Source: a virus | Length of the DNA stretch: 38,700 nucleotides | IMG/VR virus record: IMGVR_UViG_3300034152_000594 | Location: 1 to 38,700 of that record | Reading direction: 5' to 3' (one strand) | Shown here: positions 17,442 to 24,674 of the stretch, one piece after another | Numbering within the stretch: the stretch's first letter is position 1 | Layout of the letters: every line of letters starts with the position of its first letter | Notes under the pieces: generated by a model | What the model was told of the DNA's origin: nothing | Database searches by the model: none | What the model saw: the letters and a program-made list of their open reading frames with translations, nothing else | Program-made: the position numbers and the translations under genes

Positions 17442-18406
17442 CTATTCATCTTCGCGCATTGATGCCATTTTGATTTCTGCCGCCAATGTACTAATAAGTC
17501 GAGGATCTAACTTGGTCGTACGCATGAGACGCTTAAGCGTTTGCAAGCTCTTCTCCGACACGCCAGAATCTTTCTTCATCTTGCGAGTGTCAAATGGCAG
17601 GAAATCATCTGCCGTGACATTGGCTTTCTTGCCGGCAACTGCCTGCACAACTACAGTCGCAAGTTTTGCCGTGGAAACGCTTGCAATGTTATGTTGTGTA
17701 ATTTCATACTTCTCTAGATATTTAATTGCAGCCACTACATCGTTCACTAGCTGCATGGCGAAATTATCGCCATGCCATCGAGGGTCACTCAAACTGGAAG
17801 CACTGAGCCGAAAATACAATGCATCCCAATCAGTTAAATTGTTTAGCGTGCGTCGAGATGCTTTTTCAAGACGTTCAGCTTCGCTTAAGCTGCCGTCTTC
17901 TTCCCTTTTTTTTCTGACCCTTCAGCCTCCTGAGTTTGCTCATTTGCAATAAATTCCATCAATTTTGCAATCAGCTTACGGCCCATTCCCTTCGTGTCTT
18001 CAATGGACCAGTCGGAAACTGGTTGCCATTCATCGTCAATCTTGCCCTCTCCTCGCGTGCGAATGAACGTAGTGGCAAGTCTTGCGTTACTTGCTTCTAC
18101 CGACGCGCCGTTATTGAGCATTTCAAGTGTCTCTTCAGTGAAATCACTAAGAAGCTCAGTCTCAGAAAAGCCTCCGCCTCCTTGCAATGCAGCGAAAGCT
18201 TCATCAAGCGTGATTCCTTTGTCTGCCGCAATGCGCTTCGCAAGTTGCACAGCGCGAATTGTCGCTTGGCTTTGCGTGCGAGAAATCTCCTCCTGCTCAA
18301 TTGCCTCAGCAACAAGCCATCCGCCATGCTTTTTCAGGCGAAGAGTAGGCAGAAGCTCGAAATATTCAGCCTCTTCAGACTGCAGAAGAAAACTGTACTT
18401 ACTCAT
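17442..18406 (-). CDS. GT: Tail assembly chaperone fusion G-GT made by -1 frameshift
   Basis: The zero frame starts at 18406. If ribosomes slip -1 at the 8-A run (17906-17913 on the complementary strand), they enter the frame ending at 17442. No stop lies between: the shifted frame reads AGG GAA GAA GAC GGC and continues as SEAERLEKASRRTLNNLTDW into the helical domain YFRLSASSLSDPRWHGDNFA. Product: 167 + 154 = 321 residues. In lambda and many siphophages a fusion of this kind, made in small amounts, carries the tape measure and tube subunits together. The gene sits directly upstream of the tape measure as expected. The 125-residue stretch 17442-17819 has only a TTG to start from, so independent expression is unlikely. 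Confidence 0.85.
17876..17932 (-). promoter_or_regulatory. Programmed -1 frameshift signal
   Basis: Three elements lie in order on the complementary strand. A Shine-Dalgarno-like CAGGAGG is at 17932-17926. The slippery run GAA AAA AAA GGG follows; its heptamer A AAA AAA covers 17912-17906. A hairpin comes 13 bases later, with stem CAGCTT (17892-17887), loop AAGCG and stem AAGCTG (17881-17876). The zero-frame TAA sits inside the hairpin. Poly-A heptamers of the X XXY YYZ form are known -1 sites, and an upstream SD-like sequence is a known stimulator in dnaX. The stem is short, so its contribution is uncertain. Confidence 0.85.
17885..18406 (-). CDS. G: Tail assembly chaperone G (unshifted product)
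   Basis: 173 residues, start ATG at 18406, overlapping the upstream 78-aa gene by eight bases. Mostly helical: EEAEYFELLPTLRLKKHGGW, TQSQATIRAVQLAKRIAADK. The C-terminal tail is acidic then basic (EGSEKKGKKTAA) and falls on the slippery A-run; the TAA stop is at 17885-17887. As in lambda, the unshifted protein should be the major product, with the G-GT fusion minor. Assignment rests on position before the tape measure and on the frameshift architecture rather than on sequence similarity. Confidence 0.8.
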   Translation of the reverse strand: MSKYSFLLQSEEAEYFELLPTLRLKKHGGWLVAEAIEQEEISRTQSQATIRAVQLAKRIAADKGITLDEAFAALQGGGGFSETELLSDFTEETLEMLNNGASVEASNARLATTFIRTRGEGKIDDEWQPVSDWSIEDTKGMGRKLIAKLMEFIANEQTQEAEGSEKKGKKTAA

Positions 18407-18635
18407 TTTTCAGAATTGCGAGGTCAACATTAAAAGCTTTCACGCGGTCGCTCTTTGAATAGAGCCCCTCTGGAAGTTCAATGGTGAAAGAGTGATTTTC
18501 GTTAGAAATTCTACAAGTATTTTGGTCCATTGCCACAGAGCAAAAGATGCCAGCATTCATGGTGCCACCAATTTTCTTGGCATTGATCAAATGGACGCGA
18601 CCATCATCGCTCTTCAAATAGTCAAAATTGTTCAT
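18399..18635 (-). CDS. Small conserved-position tail gene, unknown function
   Basis: 78 residues (MNNFDYLKSDDGRVHLINAK start). It is predicted beta-rich with one Cys pair spaced widely. Overlaps the preceding gene by four bases and the G-like gene by eight, so it belongs to the tail operon. No family recognised. Located between the gp10-like tail completion protein and the chaperone. A small tail accessory protein is likely, but nothing in the sequence proves it. Confidence 0.55.
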   Translation of the reverse strand: MNNFDYLKSDDGRVHLINAKKIGGTMNAGIFCSVAMDQNTCRISNENHSFTIELPEGLYSKSDRVKAFNVDLAILKNE

Positions 18636-19093
18636 CTGCCCATCTTAAGCGTGATATTCGCCTCTAACGCCCTCTTCACATCGCTGCTATAGAAGAGATA
18701 GGGAACGGCAATTTCGTCTGTCCAGGGACGCGGAGCGCGACTATACGGCCCTTGCCCTTCATGGACAAACCATGCATATTCCTCTCCACTGGCGTTTGTA
18801 GCGTCCCAATGCCATGAAGCCTCTACTGTGTTTGCCGTTCTACGAATCTTGAAGCTATCCTTTCCGCTTTCATACAATGCTCCAAGATCATAAATATTCC
18901 TAGGATTGCCCGCCAATTCGCCGCTTTTTCGCAATGTTGACGGAGGCGGATACTGCCATTTGTCAGTTAAAAATTGCTCGTCCATATACGCGCCATTTAC
19001 ATCTTCCTCCACCCATTCCTCAAACGCAGCAATCAATTGCCGCTCCAGCTCTTGCTGGTTAATTATCTTTGCTCCAACAATGAAACCAGCCAT
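18632..19093 (-). CDS. Tail completion protein, HK97 gp10-like
   Basis: 153 residues. The C-terminal half has the phrases usual for this family: GEEYAWFVHEGQGPYSRAPR followed by PWTDEIAVPYLFYSSDVKRALE. An N-terminal helix (QQELERQLIAAFEEWVEEDV) precedes it. Proteins of this type complete the neck or the top of the tail. Its place between the terminator-like gene and the chaperone is typical. Overlaps the next gene by four bases. Confidence 0.65.
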   Translation of the reverse strand: MAGFIVGAKIINQQELERQLIAAFEEWVEEDVNGAYMDEQFLTDKWQYPPPSTLRKSGELAGNPRNIYDLGALYESGKDSFKIRRTANTVEASWHWDATNASGEEYAWFVHEGQGPYSRAPRPWTDEIAVPYLFYSSDVKRALEANITLKMGR

Positions 19094-19504
19094 TTACGTC
19101 CACTCCGGGCGTTTGTATTGAAAAACAATGTCAATGTCAGGAATGATCAACCTCGCGTATTGATATTCCCTATCGCTTGACGGAAAACCCGTTAGGTTAG
19201 TGTCTGGAAAATGACGCAAAATCCTATCCACCGCATCTTCCATCGTCTCAGAAGCTGGGCTGTATTGAGCGAGCCTCACCTCCCAAGATTTTCTCATTTC
19301 AACCATGCCCATTAACGGGCGACTGGCCCTAGCTGGATATTGCTTAATCCCCACCTCCAATCCTCGCACCTTCCATCCTTTAGGCACCCCATAACGCCCA
19401 TCAACATACACAGCCGCAATCTGCGTGCCATTGGGGAGCGTATATGTGCCGACAATGTCGGACAACAACTCCTCAAGCGTTTCTCTCAATTCGATGATAG
19501 TCAT
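19094..19504 (-). CDS. Putative tail terminator/completion protein
   Basis: 136 residues with a helix-strand-strand-helix order (IIELRETLEELLSDIVGTYT, then VYVDGRYGVPKGWKVRGLEV, MRKSWEVRLAQYSP, MEDAVDRILRHFPDT, LIIPDIDIVFQYKRPEWT). Gene order and layout resemble lambda U-type tail terminators, which cap the growing tube. It lies after the tube gene, separated by a hairpin terminator, and ends one base before the gp10-like gene. Assignment is from synteny, not from a clear motif. Confidence 0.5.
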   Translation of the reverse strand: MTIIELRETLEELLSDIVGTYTLPNGTQIAAVYVDGRYGVPKGWKVRGLEVGIKQYPARASRPLMGMVEMRKSWEVRLAQYSPASETMEDAVDRILRHFPDTNLTGFPSSDREYQYARLIIPDIDIVFQYKRPEWT

Positions 19505-19510
19505 ATTACT

Positions 19511-19535
19511 AAAATAGCCCCCTTTCGGGGGCTAT
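19511..19535 (-). terminator. Intrinsic terminator after the tail tube gene
   Basis: Perfect 9-bp stem ATAGCCCCC (on the complementary strand 19535-19527), loop GAAA, stem GGGGGCTAT (19522-19514), then TTT before AGTAAT. It sits 23 bases past the tail tube stop and before the next gene of the same operon. The GAAA tetraloop and GC core make it strong, but the T-tract is short. It may act as a partial terminator or 3' stabiliser, favouring high tube expression over downstream genes (inference). Confidence 0.75.
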
Positions 19536-19557
19536 AGGGATCCTGAGAGAAATAAAA

Positions 19558-20145
19558 TCAAGCGTTGGGGTCGCCGTTAATGCCAGGGATGATTGTGCCA
19601 GAAACAGTTGCGCGACCCACACCAACTGCACCACGGCTCATCAGATCGAAAGTAACTTCAACCAGATTGTCCGCAGGATAGCTTTCGCTGTAGTTCATCA
19701 CGGAAGCAGCAAAGCACGTCACGTCATAAGTGGTGCCACCATTGTGCTTGTAGATTTCCGTGTACAGCTCAAAGTCACGATCATTACGACCACGAAGCAC
19801 AATGTCCATGGCTTCGTCATAGCTAGTGTCGTCAATACCGCCGGCATCCAAGTCTTTTTGGAAATAGGAAGTAACAGAAGCTTGAGCGCGAGTGGTCACT
19901 TTGACGCTATCAGCAAAGCCGCCGTTGCCAAGCAGGTAGTATTCCTGTTCGCCATCATTGATGGAAACGGAAGCGTTGGTCACGCCTCCCAGGAAGAACA
20001 TGCTGGTAGGCACGCCAGAGGAGGGAAGAGTCAGGGCGCCAGCAGTTGCAGGCGTGATAACTGGACGAGTGGCGCCAGACAGAGCACCAACACGAATGAT
20101 GGTGTCCTGACTCTTGATGATTTGAGTGGGATGTTGAATGGCCAT
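19558..20145 (-). CDS. Major tail tube protein
   Basis: 195 residues. The pattern fits siphophage tube proteins: FFLGGVTNASVSINDGEQEYYLLG-type strands with a central VTTRAQASVTSYFQKD. A YDEAMDIVLRGRNDRDFELY helix-strand region follows, ending in a beta-rich AVGVGRATVSGTIIPG. It is followed by a strong hairpin terminator, consistent with an abundantly made subunit. Synteny (connectors upstream, completion genes and chaperone downstream) supports it. No Ig-like C-terminal domain is present. Confidence 0.8.
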   Translation of the reverse strand: MAIQHPTQIIKSQDTIIRVGALSGATRPVITPATAGALTLPSSGVPTSMFFLGGVTNASVSINDGEQEYYLLGNGGFADSVKVTTRAQASVTSYFQKDLDAGGIDDTSYDEAMDIVLRGRNDRDFELYTEIYKHNGGTTYDVTCFAASVMNYSESYPADNLVEVTFDLMSRGAVGVGRATVSGTIIPGINGDPNA

Positions 20146-20169
20146 TAGATCAATGCAAGGATACTAAAA

Positions 20170-20559
20170 TCAACGATTCAGGACACTACCTGCTCCAACC
20201 ACTCTAAAGTAGCCATGAATGGGAGTGCCTAGAAACTGCCGATAATGCTGGGTCATCTCAGTTGTAGGAAGAAGTTCAAAACGTCCTTCCTGGCCTTCAA
20301 TAGTGGCGGCAGCCACATCTCCAGCGCTTACACCTGAGACGGCAAGAGGACTGACAAGACGGCCTTTCATATAGATGGCAGTCTCATCAGCCCCAATCCG
20401 CTGTTCATATTGAGGATCCCTGCTTTGCTTCAATGTCGCATAGTATGTTGATTCCGTCGTGGTTTCAACATAATTGCCAGTTGCTGAATCAACCGCATAT
20501 CCGCTAGCCACAGTAAATACCAGCGTTGCATTTGCTAGTGGTGGCGCGGGGTTGGTCAT
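20170..20559 (-). CDS. Putative head-tail connector (head closure) protein
   Basis: 129 residues, start overlapping the DUF4054-type adaptor stop by one base (TAATG). Beta-rich: LVFTVASGYAVDSATGNYVE, TESTYYATLKQSRDPQYEQR, AIYMKGRLVSPLAVSG, and a LGTPIHGYFRVVGAGSV end. Head-closure proteins that follow the adaptor have this size and beta content. Function inferred from order: capsid - adaptor - this gene - tail tube. Confidence 0.5.
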   Translation of the reverse strand: MTNPAPPLANATLVFTVASGYAVDSATGNYVETTTESTYYATLKQSRDPQYEQRIGADETAIYMKGRLVSPLAVSGVSAGDVAAATIEGQEGRFELLPTTEMTQHYRQFLGTPIHGYFRVVGAGSVLNR

Positions 20560-20873
20560 TAAACAACAAAGCCAATCATCGATGCATTGGAAGCACTATC
20601 AGCGAGACGCTTGAACTCTTGCCCATACATAGTGGCATCAAGTCCTTTGCCATAAACCTTGCCATCAGTTGCACCAATCATGACGCCCATTTGAGCTAAT
20701 TGAATTGCAATGATGTGGGCAGCCAAGAAGCGCACTGCCCTATCAGTTTGATCGCCAAAAATGTCAGAAGACACATCGGCACTAGCGCTCTCGATAGCTC
20801 CATTGACAATCCCCGATGGATGGGGACTGAATTCAGGGAATCGCTCTAGAAATCCCGAGTAGGTGACAGTCAT
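20559..20873 (-). CDS. Head-tail adaptor, DUF4054-like
   Basis: 104 residues. It opens with FLERFPEFS and continues VNGAIESASADVSSDIFGDQ, then TDRAVRFLAAHIIAIQLAQM. This is the characteristic all-helical pattern of the DUF4054 family that occupies the adaptor (connector) position in many siphophages. Overlaps its upstream neighbour by four bases. It probably binds under the portal ring. Confidence 0.75.
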   Translation of the reverse strand: MTVTYSGFLERFPEFSPHPSGIVNGAIESASADVSSDIFGDQTDRAVRFLAAHIIAIQLAQMGVMIGATDGKVYGKGLDATMYGQEFKRLADSASNASMIGFVV

Positions 20874-21256
20874 GCCTTTCCTGTGCGAATTGCTTCAAGA
20901 CGACGACTGATTGCATTCCTCACGCGCACACGCCCTTCAATTTTTTTCCATCCACTTAGCTTCTCTTCATCGTGAAGCAGTTCGATGGCTTGAATGGCTT
21001 GGCTTAGCGGAAGCTGACTGAGACTTTCGATTGACTGAGGGATGGTTTCAACTTCCACCCGCTCTTTCATTTCTTCGATAGCCCCAATGTTCAGAAGAGC
21101 CTTAACCGTAGGATTGGCCTTGGCAATCTCCCACTGCTCGTCTGGGATTTCTTGATTGAGACCGGGGGTGAGGCTAATAAGCCCCTTGTCGGTAATAATT
21201 CCGAACCCGGCCTCACGAGGCGGATTTTCAAGTTCGGGGCGGTAAGCAATGAGCAT
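20870..21256 (-). CDS. Hypothetical head-region protein
   Basis: 128 residues between the major capsid and the adaptor. Residues 1-50 are a small beta part (MLIAYRPELENPPREAGFGI, ITDKGLISLTPGLNQEIPDE); the rest is charged and helical (IESLSQLPLSQAIQAIELLH, RVRVRNAISRRLEAIRTGKA). No family recognised. Overlaps the adaptor by four bases. Small proteins of this type in this slot are often connector accessory factors; that is inference. Confidence 0.5.
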   Translation of the reverse strand: MLIAYRPELENPPREAGFGIITDKGLISLTPGLNQEIPDEQWEIAKANPTVKALLNIGAIEEMKERVEVETIPQSIESLSQLPLSQAIQAIELLHDEEKLSGWKKIEGRVRVRNAISRRLEAIRTGKA

Positions 21257-21309
21257 TGTTGAATTACAAATTCAGCAAATAAAGCTTAGCCGCCCTTTCC
21301 TTAATTGGC

Positions 21310-22215
21310 TCAAGGAGCCTGGATGTACTTCACACTCTTGGGATAGTACAGCGCAACACCACCCACACGAGCATGGGCAGGAACAATGAACTCAAGACCA
21401 CGCTGTTGAGGCGGGAAAAGCTCCAGAGGCTGAGGAATGTGAAGCTGCACTTTCTGCGGATCGCGCTTGTAAACCACCATGCGGTTCTTGGCAAGGCTGC
21501 TATTGGCAGCCGCCAGTTGGTTGATGGGCTCTACATTGCGGATGAAAGGATTGGTCCGCAGGAAGTATTCCAGCACAGTCACGTCCGAAGAATCGGAATT
21601 GCGAGTGGTAGAAACAATGTTGTAGTCCTCATAAGGCATGAGGATGGTGTCGGGCTGTTCCTTCATGTTGGAACCACTGACAATGGCGCTAACGCCTTGA
21701 TTCAGGATTTCCAGCATTTCCTGAGCCGTGACAGCAGCAGTGGAGAACCACTTGTTAGCGCTAATCACGTCAACAGTAGCGTTGTTAAAGAAACCAGCCA
21801 GGCTCACGGAAGACTCACCAAACATGGCAATGCTTTCCACTTTCTCCTCATAAGCACGACGCACTGCAGAAGCGCGACGTTGCTCCAGAGAAAGATTGGC
21901 CATCTGAGCTGCACGCAGTTCTTGCACGGTGTAGCCAAAGGAACCACCGAAGGAGCGAATGTTGATGCTCTTCTCGGTTTGGCTCACATCAGCACGCGGC
22001 AGATCATCCGCAGCATCAGAAATGAGCTTGAAGTCACCCGTGGCATCCATGATGCGATAGGTGAAAGTTTGTGCGCCAGGACCAGCTTCAGCGGTCACAG
22101 GCAGAATGGTGGGGTATTTGATGTCGGCATATTCGACTTCAAAAACCTGAGGGCGGATGTATTCAAGCTGGCGATCAAGAAAGAGACCAGCATCATCAAG
22201 ACGGAATTCATTCAT
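21310..22215 (-). CDS. Major capsid protein, DUF2184-like
   Basis: 301 residues with a strong ribosome site (AGGAGG six bases before the ATG). The N-terminus lacks a long delta domain. FTYRIMDATGDFKLISDAAD, SFGGSFGYTVQELRAAQMAN, LEQRRASAVRRAYEEKVESI and FGESSVSLAGFFNN match the DUF2184 family of HK97-fold coat proteins. The end carries LEFIVPAHARVGGVALYYPK, again typical. Neighbours are a cement-like protein and a DUF2213 protease/scaffold, the usual set for this capsid type. It forms the icosahedral shell; a high expression level is implied by the strong ribosome site. Confidence 0.88.
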   Translation of the reverse strand: MNEFRLDDAGLFLDRQLEYIRPQVFEVEYADIKYPTILPVTAEAGPGAQTFTYRIMDATGDFKLISDAADDLPRADVSQTEKSINIRSFGGSFGYTVQELRAAQMANLSLEQRRASAVRRAYEEKVESIAMFGESSVSLAGFFNNATVDVISANKWFSTAAVTAQEMLEILNQGVSAIVSGSNMKEQPDTILMPYEDYNIVSTTRNSDSSDVTVLEYFLRTNPFIRNVEPINQLAAANSSLAKNRMVVYKRDPQKVQLHIPQPLELFPPQQRGLEFIVPAHARVGGVALYYPKSVKYIQAP

Positions 22216-22227
22216 TGGGGCCTCCTA

Positions 22228-22797
22228 TCAAGTGTCGGCAGTGAGAGAGAAGTCGGGGCCATTCAGCTCCAGCAGGGCAATGCCAGCAGCAGAAGTCTTG
22301 GACACCCAACGAGCACCGCCAAGAACAGCAGTCTTGCCAGAAACGGCAGTGGCGGCAAAACGACCGGGATGAGCGCCAGCAGTGGAACCAGTGTTAGTAG
22401 CGTGATACACGCGCACAGAATCAGTCAGATCGACAGCTTCGGTGGCATACACTGCAACCACACCCTTGCTCAGAATGTTGGCAGCTTGAGTGTCGGCAAC
22501 GCCAGGACGGCTATTGGAGTCAAGAACAGTCTCGTCCACATAGGTGAGAGCGTTGACGCCAACAACAGTGTCGCCAGTGGCGGCAATGGTCTTAGCGGAA
22601 TTACCAACAGTGCCTCCAGTGTTAACCACTGCGAGGTTGCCATAAGCGAGAACGGCACCAGTTTCGTTCACGAAAGTGGCAACGTTATTGTCAGCAATGT
22701 CAGCAAACTGGCCTTCAAGAGCAGCAGTCAGTTCCAGCGCATAAGTGGACTGAACGCCACCAGCAGAACCAGCGCTAGTGGTGAAAGTAACGGCCAT
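22228..22797 (-). CDS. Structural cement/head decoration-like protein
   Basis: 189 residues, Ala/Val/Thr/Gly-rich and beta in character: VQSTYALELTAALEGQFADI, VLAYGNLAVVNTGGTVGNSA, TYVDETVLDSNSRPGVADTQ, VVAVYATEAVDLTDSVRVYH. It sits between the protease and the major capsid gene, where phage cement proteins of this size and composition are found. Its ATG follows the protease stop by three bases (TAATCCATGGC), and a GGAGG lies within the end of the protease gene. Probably stabilises the expanded capsid. Confidence 0.65.
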   Translation of the reverse strand: MAVTFTTSAGSAGGVQSTYALELTAALEGQFADIADNNVATFVNETGAVLAYGNLAVVNTGGTVGNSAKTIAATGDTVVGVNALTYVDETVLDSNSRPGVADTQAANILSKGVVAVYATEAVDLTDSVRVYHATNTGSTAGAHPGRFAATAVSGKTAVLGGARWVSKTSAAGIALLELNGPDFSLTADT

Positions 22798-22800
22798 GGA

Positions 22801-23994
22801 TTACTTAGCCTCCTTGGAGATGGAAAGGGGGGACTTCCAAGCGTTCTGCAGCTTCTCGATGTAAGAAGAAGGAGCAGAAGCCGGGGAAGCAATAGAAGCA
22901 ACAGCTTCACGAAGCTCCTCGGTGGAGTCGTCGCGCTTAGCCGTTTCACTAATGGTGTCAAACATTGCAAGGACATAGTCGTCGGAACGCTCGTCCAGTT
23001 CAACAGAGTCGCCGCGAACAGCTTTAATGGCATCAACCATCACTTCGCGATCAGATTTGCCGGCGAATGCATATTCAGCATCCAGCACGGGCTTGGCTTT
23101 TTCAATCAAAGCCAAGCGGTCAGCGACAATGCTGTCAATGTTGACTTTCTTGGCCTCTTCAAGCTCAGCCGTCAGAGAATCAATTTGCTCTTGCAGCGCA
23201 TCAGCACGACCTTCAGAAGAATCTTCTTTCTTCTTCATGCTCTCTTCCATGGAAGCCATTTTCTCTTCCATGTCTTTTGCTTCTTGCATGAGCTTGTCAT
23301 ACTTCATTTTCATGTCCTCGTAGGACATCTTGGCGTCTTCTCGTTCTTTGGTGATCGCCAGAGCAACGCTCTCACTCACCTCAAACTCAGCGCCGTCGAA
23401 AGCGACTGTCGCATTCATAGTTTGAACTTCCTCATTGGAGAAAAGGTATGGATCCGCAGCATCTTGGCGATCCAAGTGCAGCTTCACTTCTGGGCCGGCA
23501 CGGCCTCGACGAACGATAGCAACGTGATTACCACTAATATCCTTTTGGATGCCGTCGTAATGCTCACCGCTATCAGTTACGCCAGGAGTTGAATCGAAAT
23601 TCACTCGATAGCCCGCACTCACTTCGCGAACATCACCACGCACCACGCGATCAATTGTTTCTCGGTCAGTGATTGTCATGACGGCACGAACGAAGCCGTT
23701 GTCATAAACAATTTCTGATCCAGTGAAGCCAATTTGATAGTCTTTGGTGTTCTCGCTGTCCAAGAGGACAGGAGGGTGTTCCATGGTGATTGCTTTGCCA
23801 GCAAATGAAGCCAAGCTTTCAGGAGACGCCACTTCCGACTCAGGACGGAATTCCTTCCGAATTGAACCGTCAGCATCTGTGTAATGCTGGATGCCGGTAC
23901 GAGCAATACTTGCCCACACCCGGAGATAACCTTCGGGCGTGAGTTCGTACTTCTCGATAGGAGAAAAGTCGTAACGACACGATGTGGTGCTCAT
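22801..23994 (-). CDS. Prohead protease fused to scaffold (DUF2213)
   Basis: 397 residues. Residues 1-175 form the DUF2213 protease-like domain: ITMEHPP with His73, FVRAVMTITDRETIDRVVRG, then VREVSAGY with Ser126, and DISGNHVAIVRRGRAGPEVK. Residues about 215-285 are a Met- and Glu-rich coiled coil (EDMKMKYDKLMQEAKDMEEK) expected of a scaffold. The C-terminus has helices and a Ser/Pro/Ala-rich linker. It probably guides coat assembly and then digests itself. First gene of the leftward head-tail operon in this block; the XRE gene is divergent from it. Confidence 0.85.
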   Translation of the reverse strand: MSTTSCRYDFSPIEKYELTPEGYLRVWASIARTGIQHYTDADGSIRKEFRPESEVASPESLASFAGKAITMEHPPVLLDSENTKDYQIGFTGSEIVYDNGFVRAVMTITDRETIDRVVRGDVREVSAGYRVNFDSTPGVTDSGEHYDGIQKDISGNHVAIVRRGRAGPEVKLHLDRQDAADPYLFSNEEVQTMNATVAFDGAEFEVSESVALAITKEREDAKMSYEDMKMKYDKLMQEAKDMEEKMASMEESMKKKEDSSEGRADALQEQIDSLTAELEEAKKVNIDSIVADRLALIEKAKPVLDAEYAFAGKSDREVMVDAIKAVRGDSVELDERSDDYVLAMFDTISETAKRDDSTEELREAVASIASPASAPSSYIEKLQNAWKSPLSISKEAK

Positions 23995-24035
23995 GACAAC
24001 ACTCTAATGGCTCGATTGATAAGTGTTATTATCTT

Positions 24036-24053
24036 TTATGCAAGCGAGCATAA
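24036..24053. promoter_or_regulatory. Operator-like inverted repeat upstream of XRE gene
   Basis: TTATGC-AAGCGA-GCATAA, perfect 6-bp arms with a 6-base spacer, in the 65-base gap between the divergent protease gene (start 23994) and the XRE gene (start 24060). It lies six bases before the XRE start. A candidate -10 TATTAT for rightward transcription is at 24027-24032. Autoregulation by the adjacent small repressor is the simplest reading (inference). A related symmetry TTATGC-TATAC-GCAT is at 37698-37712. Confidence 0.45.
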
Positions 24054-24059
24054 TTTTGC

Positions 24060-24338
24060 GTGAAAACTCCTAAAGTGATTGCCCCGTCCATGTCCCATGC
24101 GGAAGCCAAAAAGCTCATTGGCTCCCGCATTAAAGAAGCACGCATCTATTGCGGCTTAAGTCAGCAAGACATTGCCGACATCCTTTTCTGCGACCAAGCA
24201 ACAATATCAAGAATGGAAAGAGGCATGGTCTCTCCAGATGCCGCCCAAATTAGAACACTTAGCGGCATCTTTCAGCTAAGTGTACTTTGGCTTATGGGCT
24301 ACCCAAGTTTTGTTGTCCATGCAACGAGAAATGATTAG
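24060..24338 (+). CDS. XRE/Cro-family transcriptional regulator
   Basis: 92 residues from a GTG at 24060; an ATG at 24090 (Met11) is an alternative start. Residues 20-75 are a complete HTH_3 domain: IGSRIKEARIYCGLSQQDIA then LFCDQATISRMERGMVSPDA. There is no LexA-like peptidase part or obvious effector domain, so it is Cro-sized. It is the only rightward gene between 1 and 31 kb and overlaps the leftward 103-aa gene tail-to-tail by four bases. An inverted repeat just before the start may be its operator. Role (repression of the late operon, or lysogeny control) is not shown by sequence. Confidence 0.85.
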   Translation: MKTPKVIAPSMSHAEAKKLIGSRIKEARIYCGLSQQDIADILFCDQATISRMERGMVSPDAAQIRTLSGIFQLSVLWLMGYPSFVVHATRND

Positions 24339-24646
24339 TCCTCTTCCTCGTCATCTTCTTCCCTAATTGACGCTAATTGAGCTTCAAGGTCTTCCATAAT
24401 GTACGCCTTTGCCATCGCAATTGCTTCAAACAGCAAAAACTTTGCCGGTTCAAACATTTCATCAGGAGCGTCGTACTCACTCAGCACATACTCATGAGTT
24501 TCCTCTAACCGCCCATTCTTGAATACATGCTTATGCACATACTCCCATTGGGAAGTGTTGCGATGGGCGTTGCGAGACAAAATCTGGCAAGCTTCAAGAA
24601 CGTTAATGCCGTCCTCTTCTTGCATCATTTTCACTCCATCCATCAT
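24335..24646 (-). CDS. Acidic hypothetical protein
   Basis: 103 residues, strongly acidic at the C-terminus (SIREEDDEEED). The core is helical: VLEACQILSRNAHRNTSQWE, VHKHVFKNGRLEETHEYVLS, FLLFEAIAMAKAYIMEDLEA. Two adjacent ATG codons start it (24646 and 24643). Converges with the XRE gene, sharing four bases. No family recognised. The acidic helical make-up could fit a DNA mimic or small phage accessory factor, but nothing more specific can be said. Confidence 0.6.
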   Translation of the reverse strand: MMDGVKMMQEEDGINVLEACQILSRNAHRNTSQWEYVHKHVFKNGRLEETHEYVLSEYDAPDEMFEPAKFLLFEAIAMAKAYIMEDLEAQLASIREEDDEEED

Positions 24647-24674
24647 TTGTTCTTGCGGCTCTCGATCATCTTAC

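Noticed and set aside
21373-23592. 739-residue open frame on the plus strand
   Set aside because: It lies antisense to the capsid, cement and protease genes, all of which have family signatures and good starts. The frame is Ser/His-rich with no recognisable motif, as expected of a codon-bias shadow.
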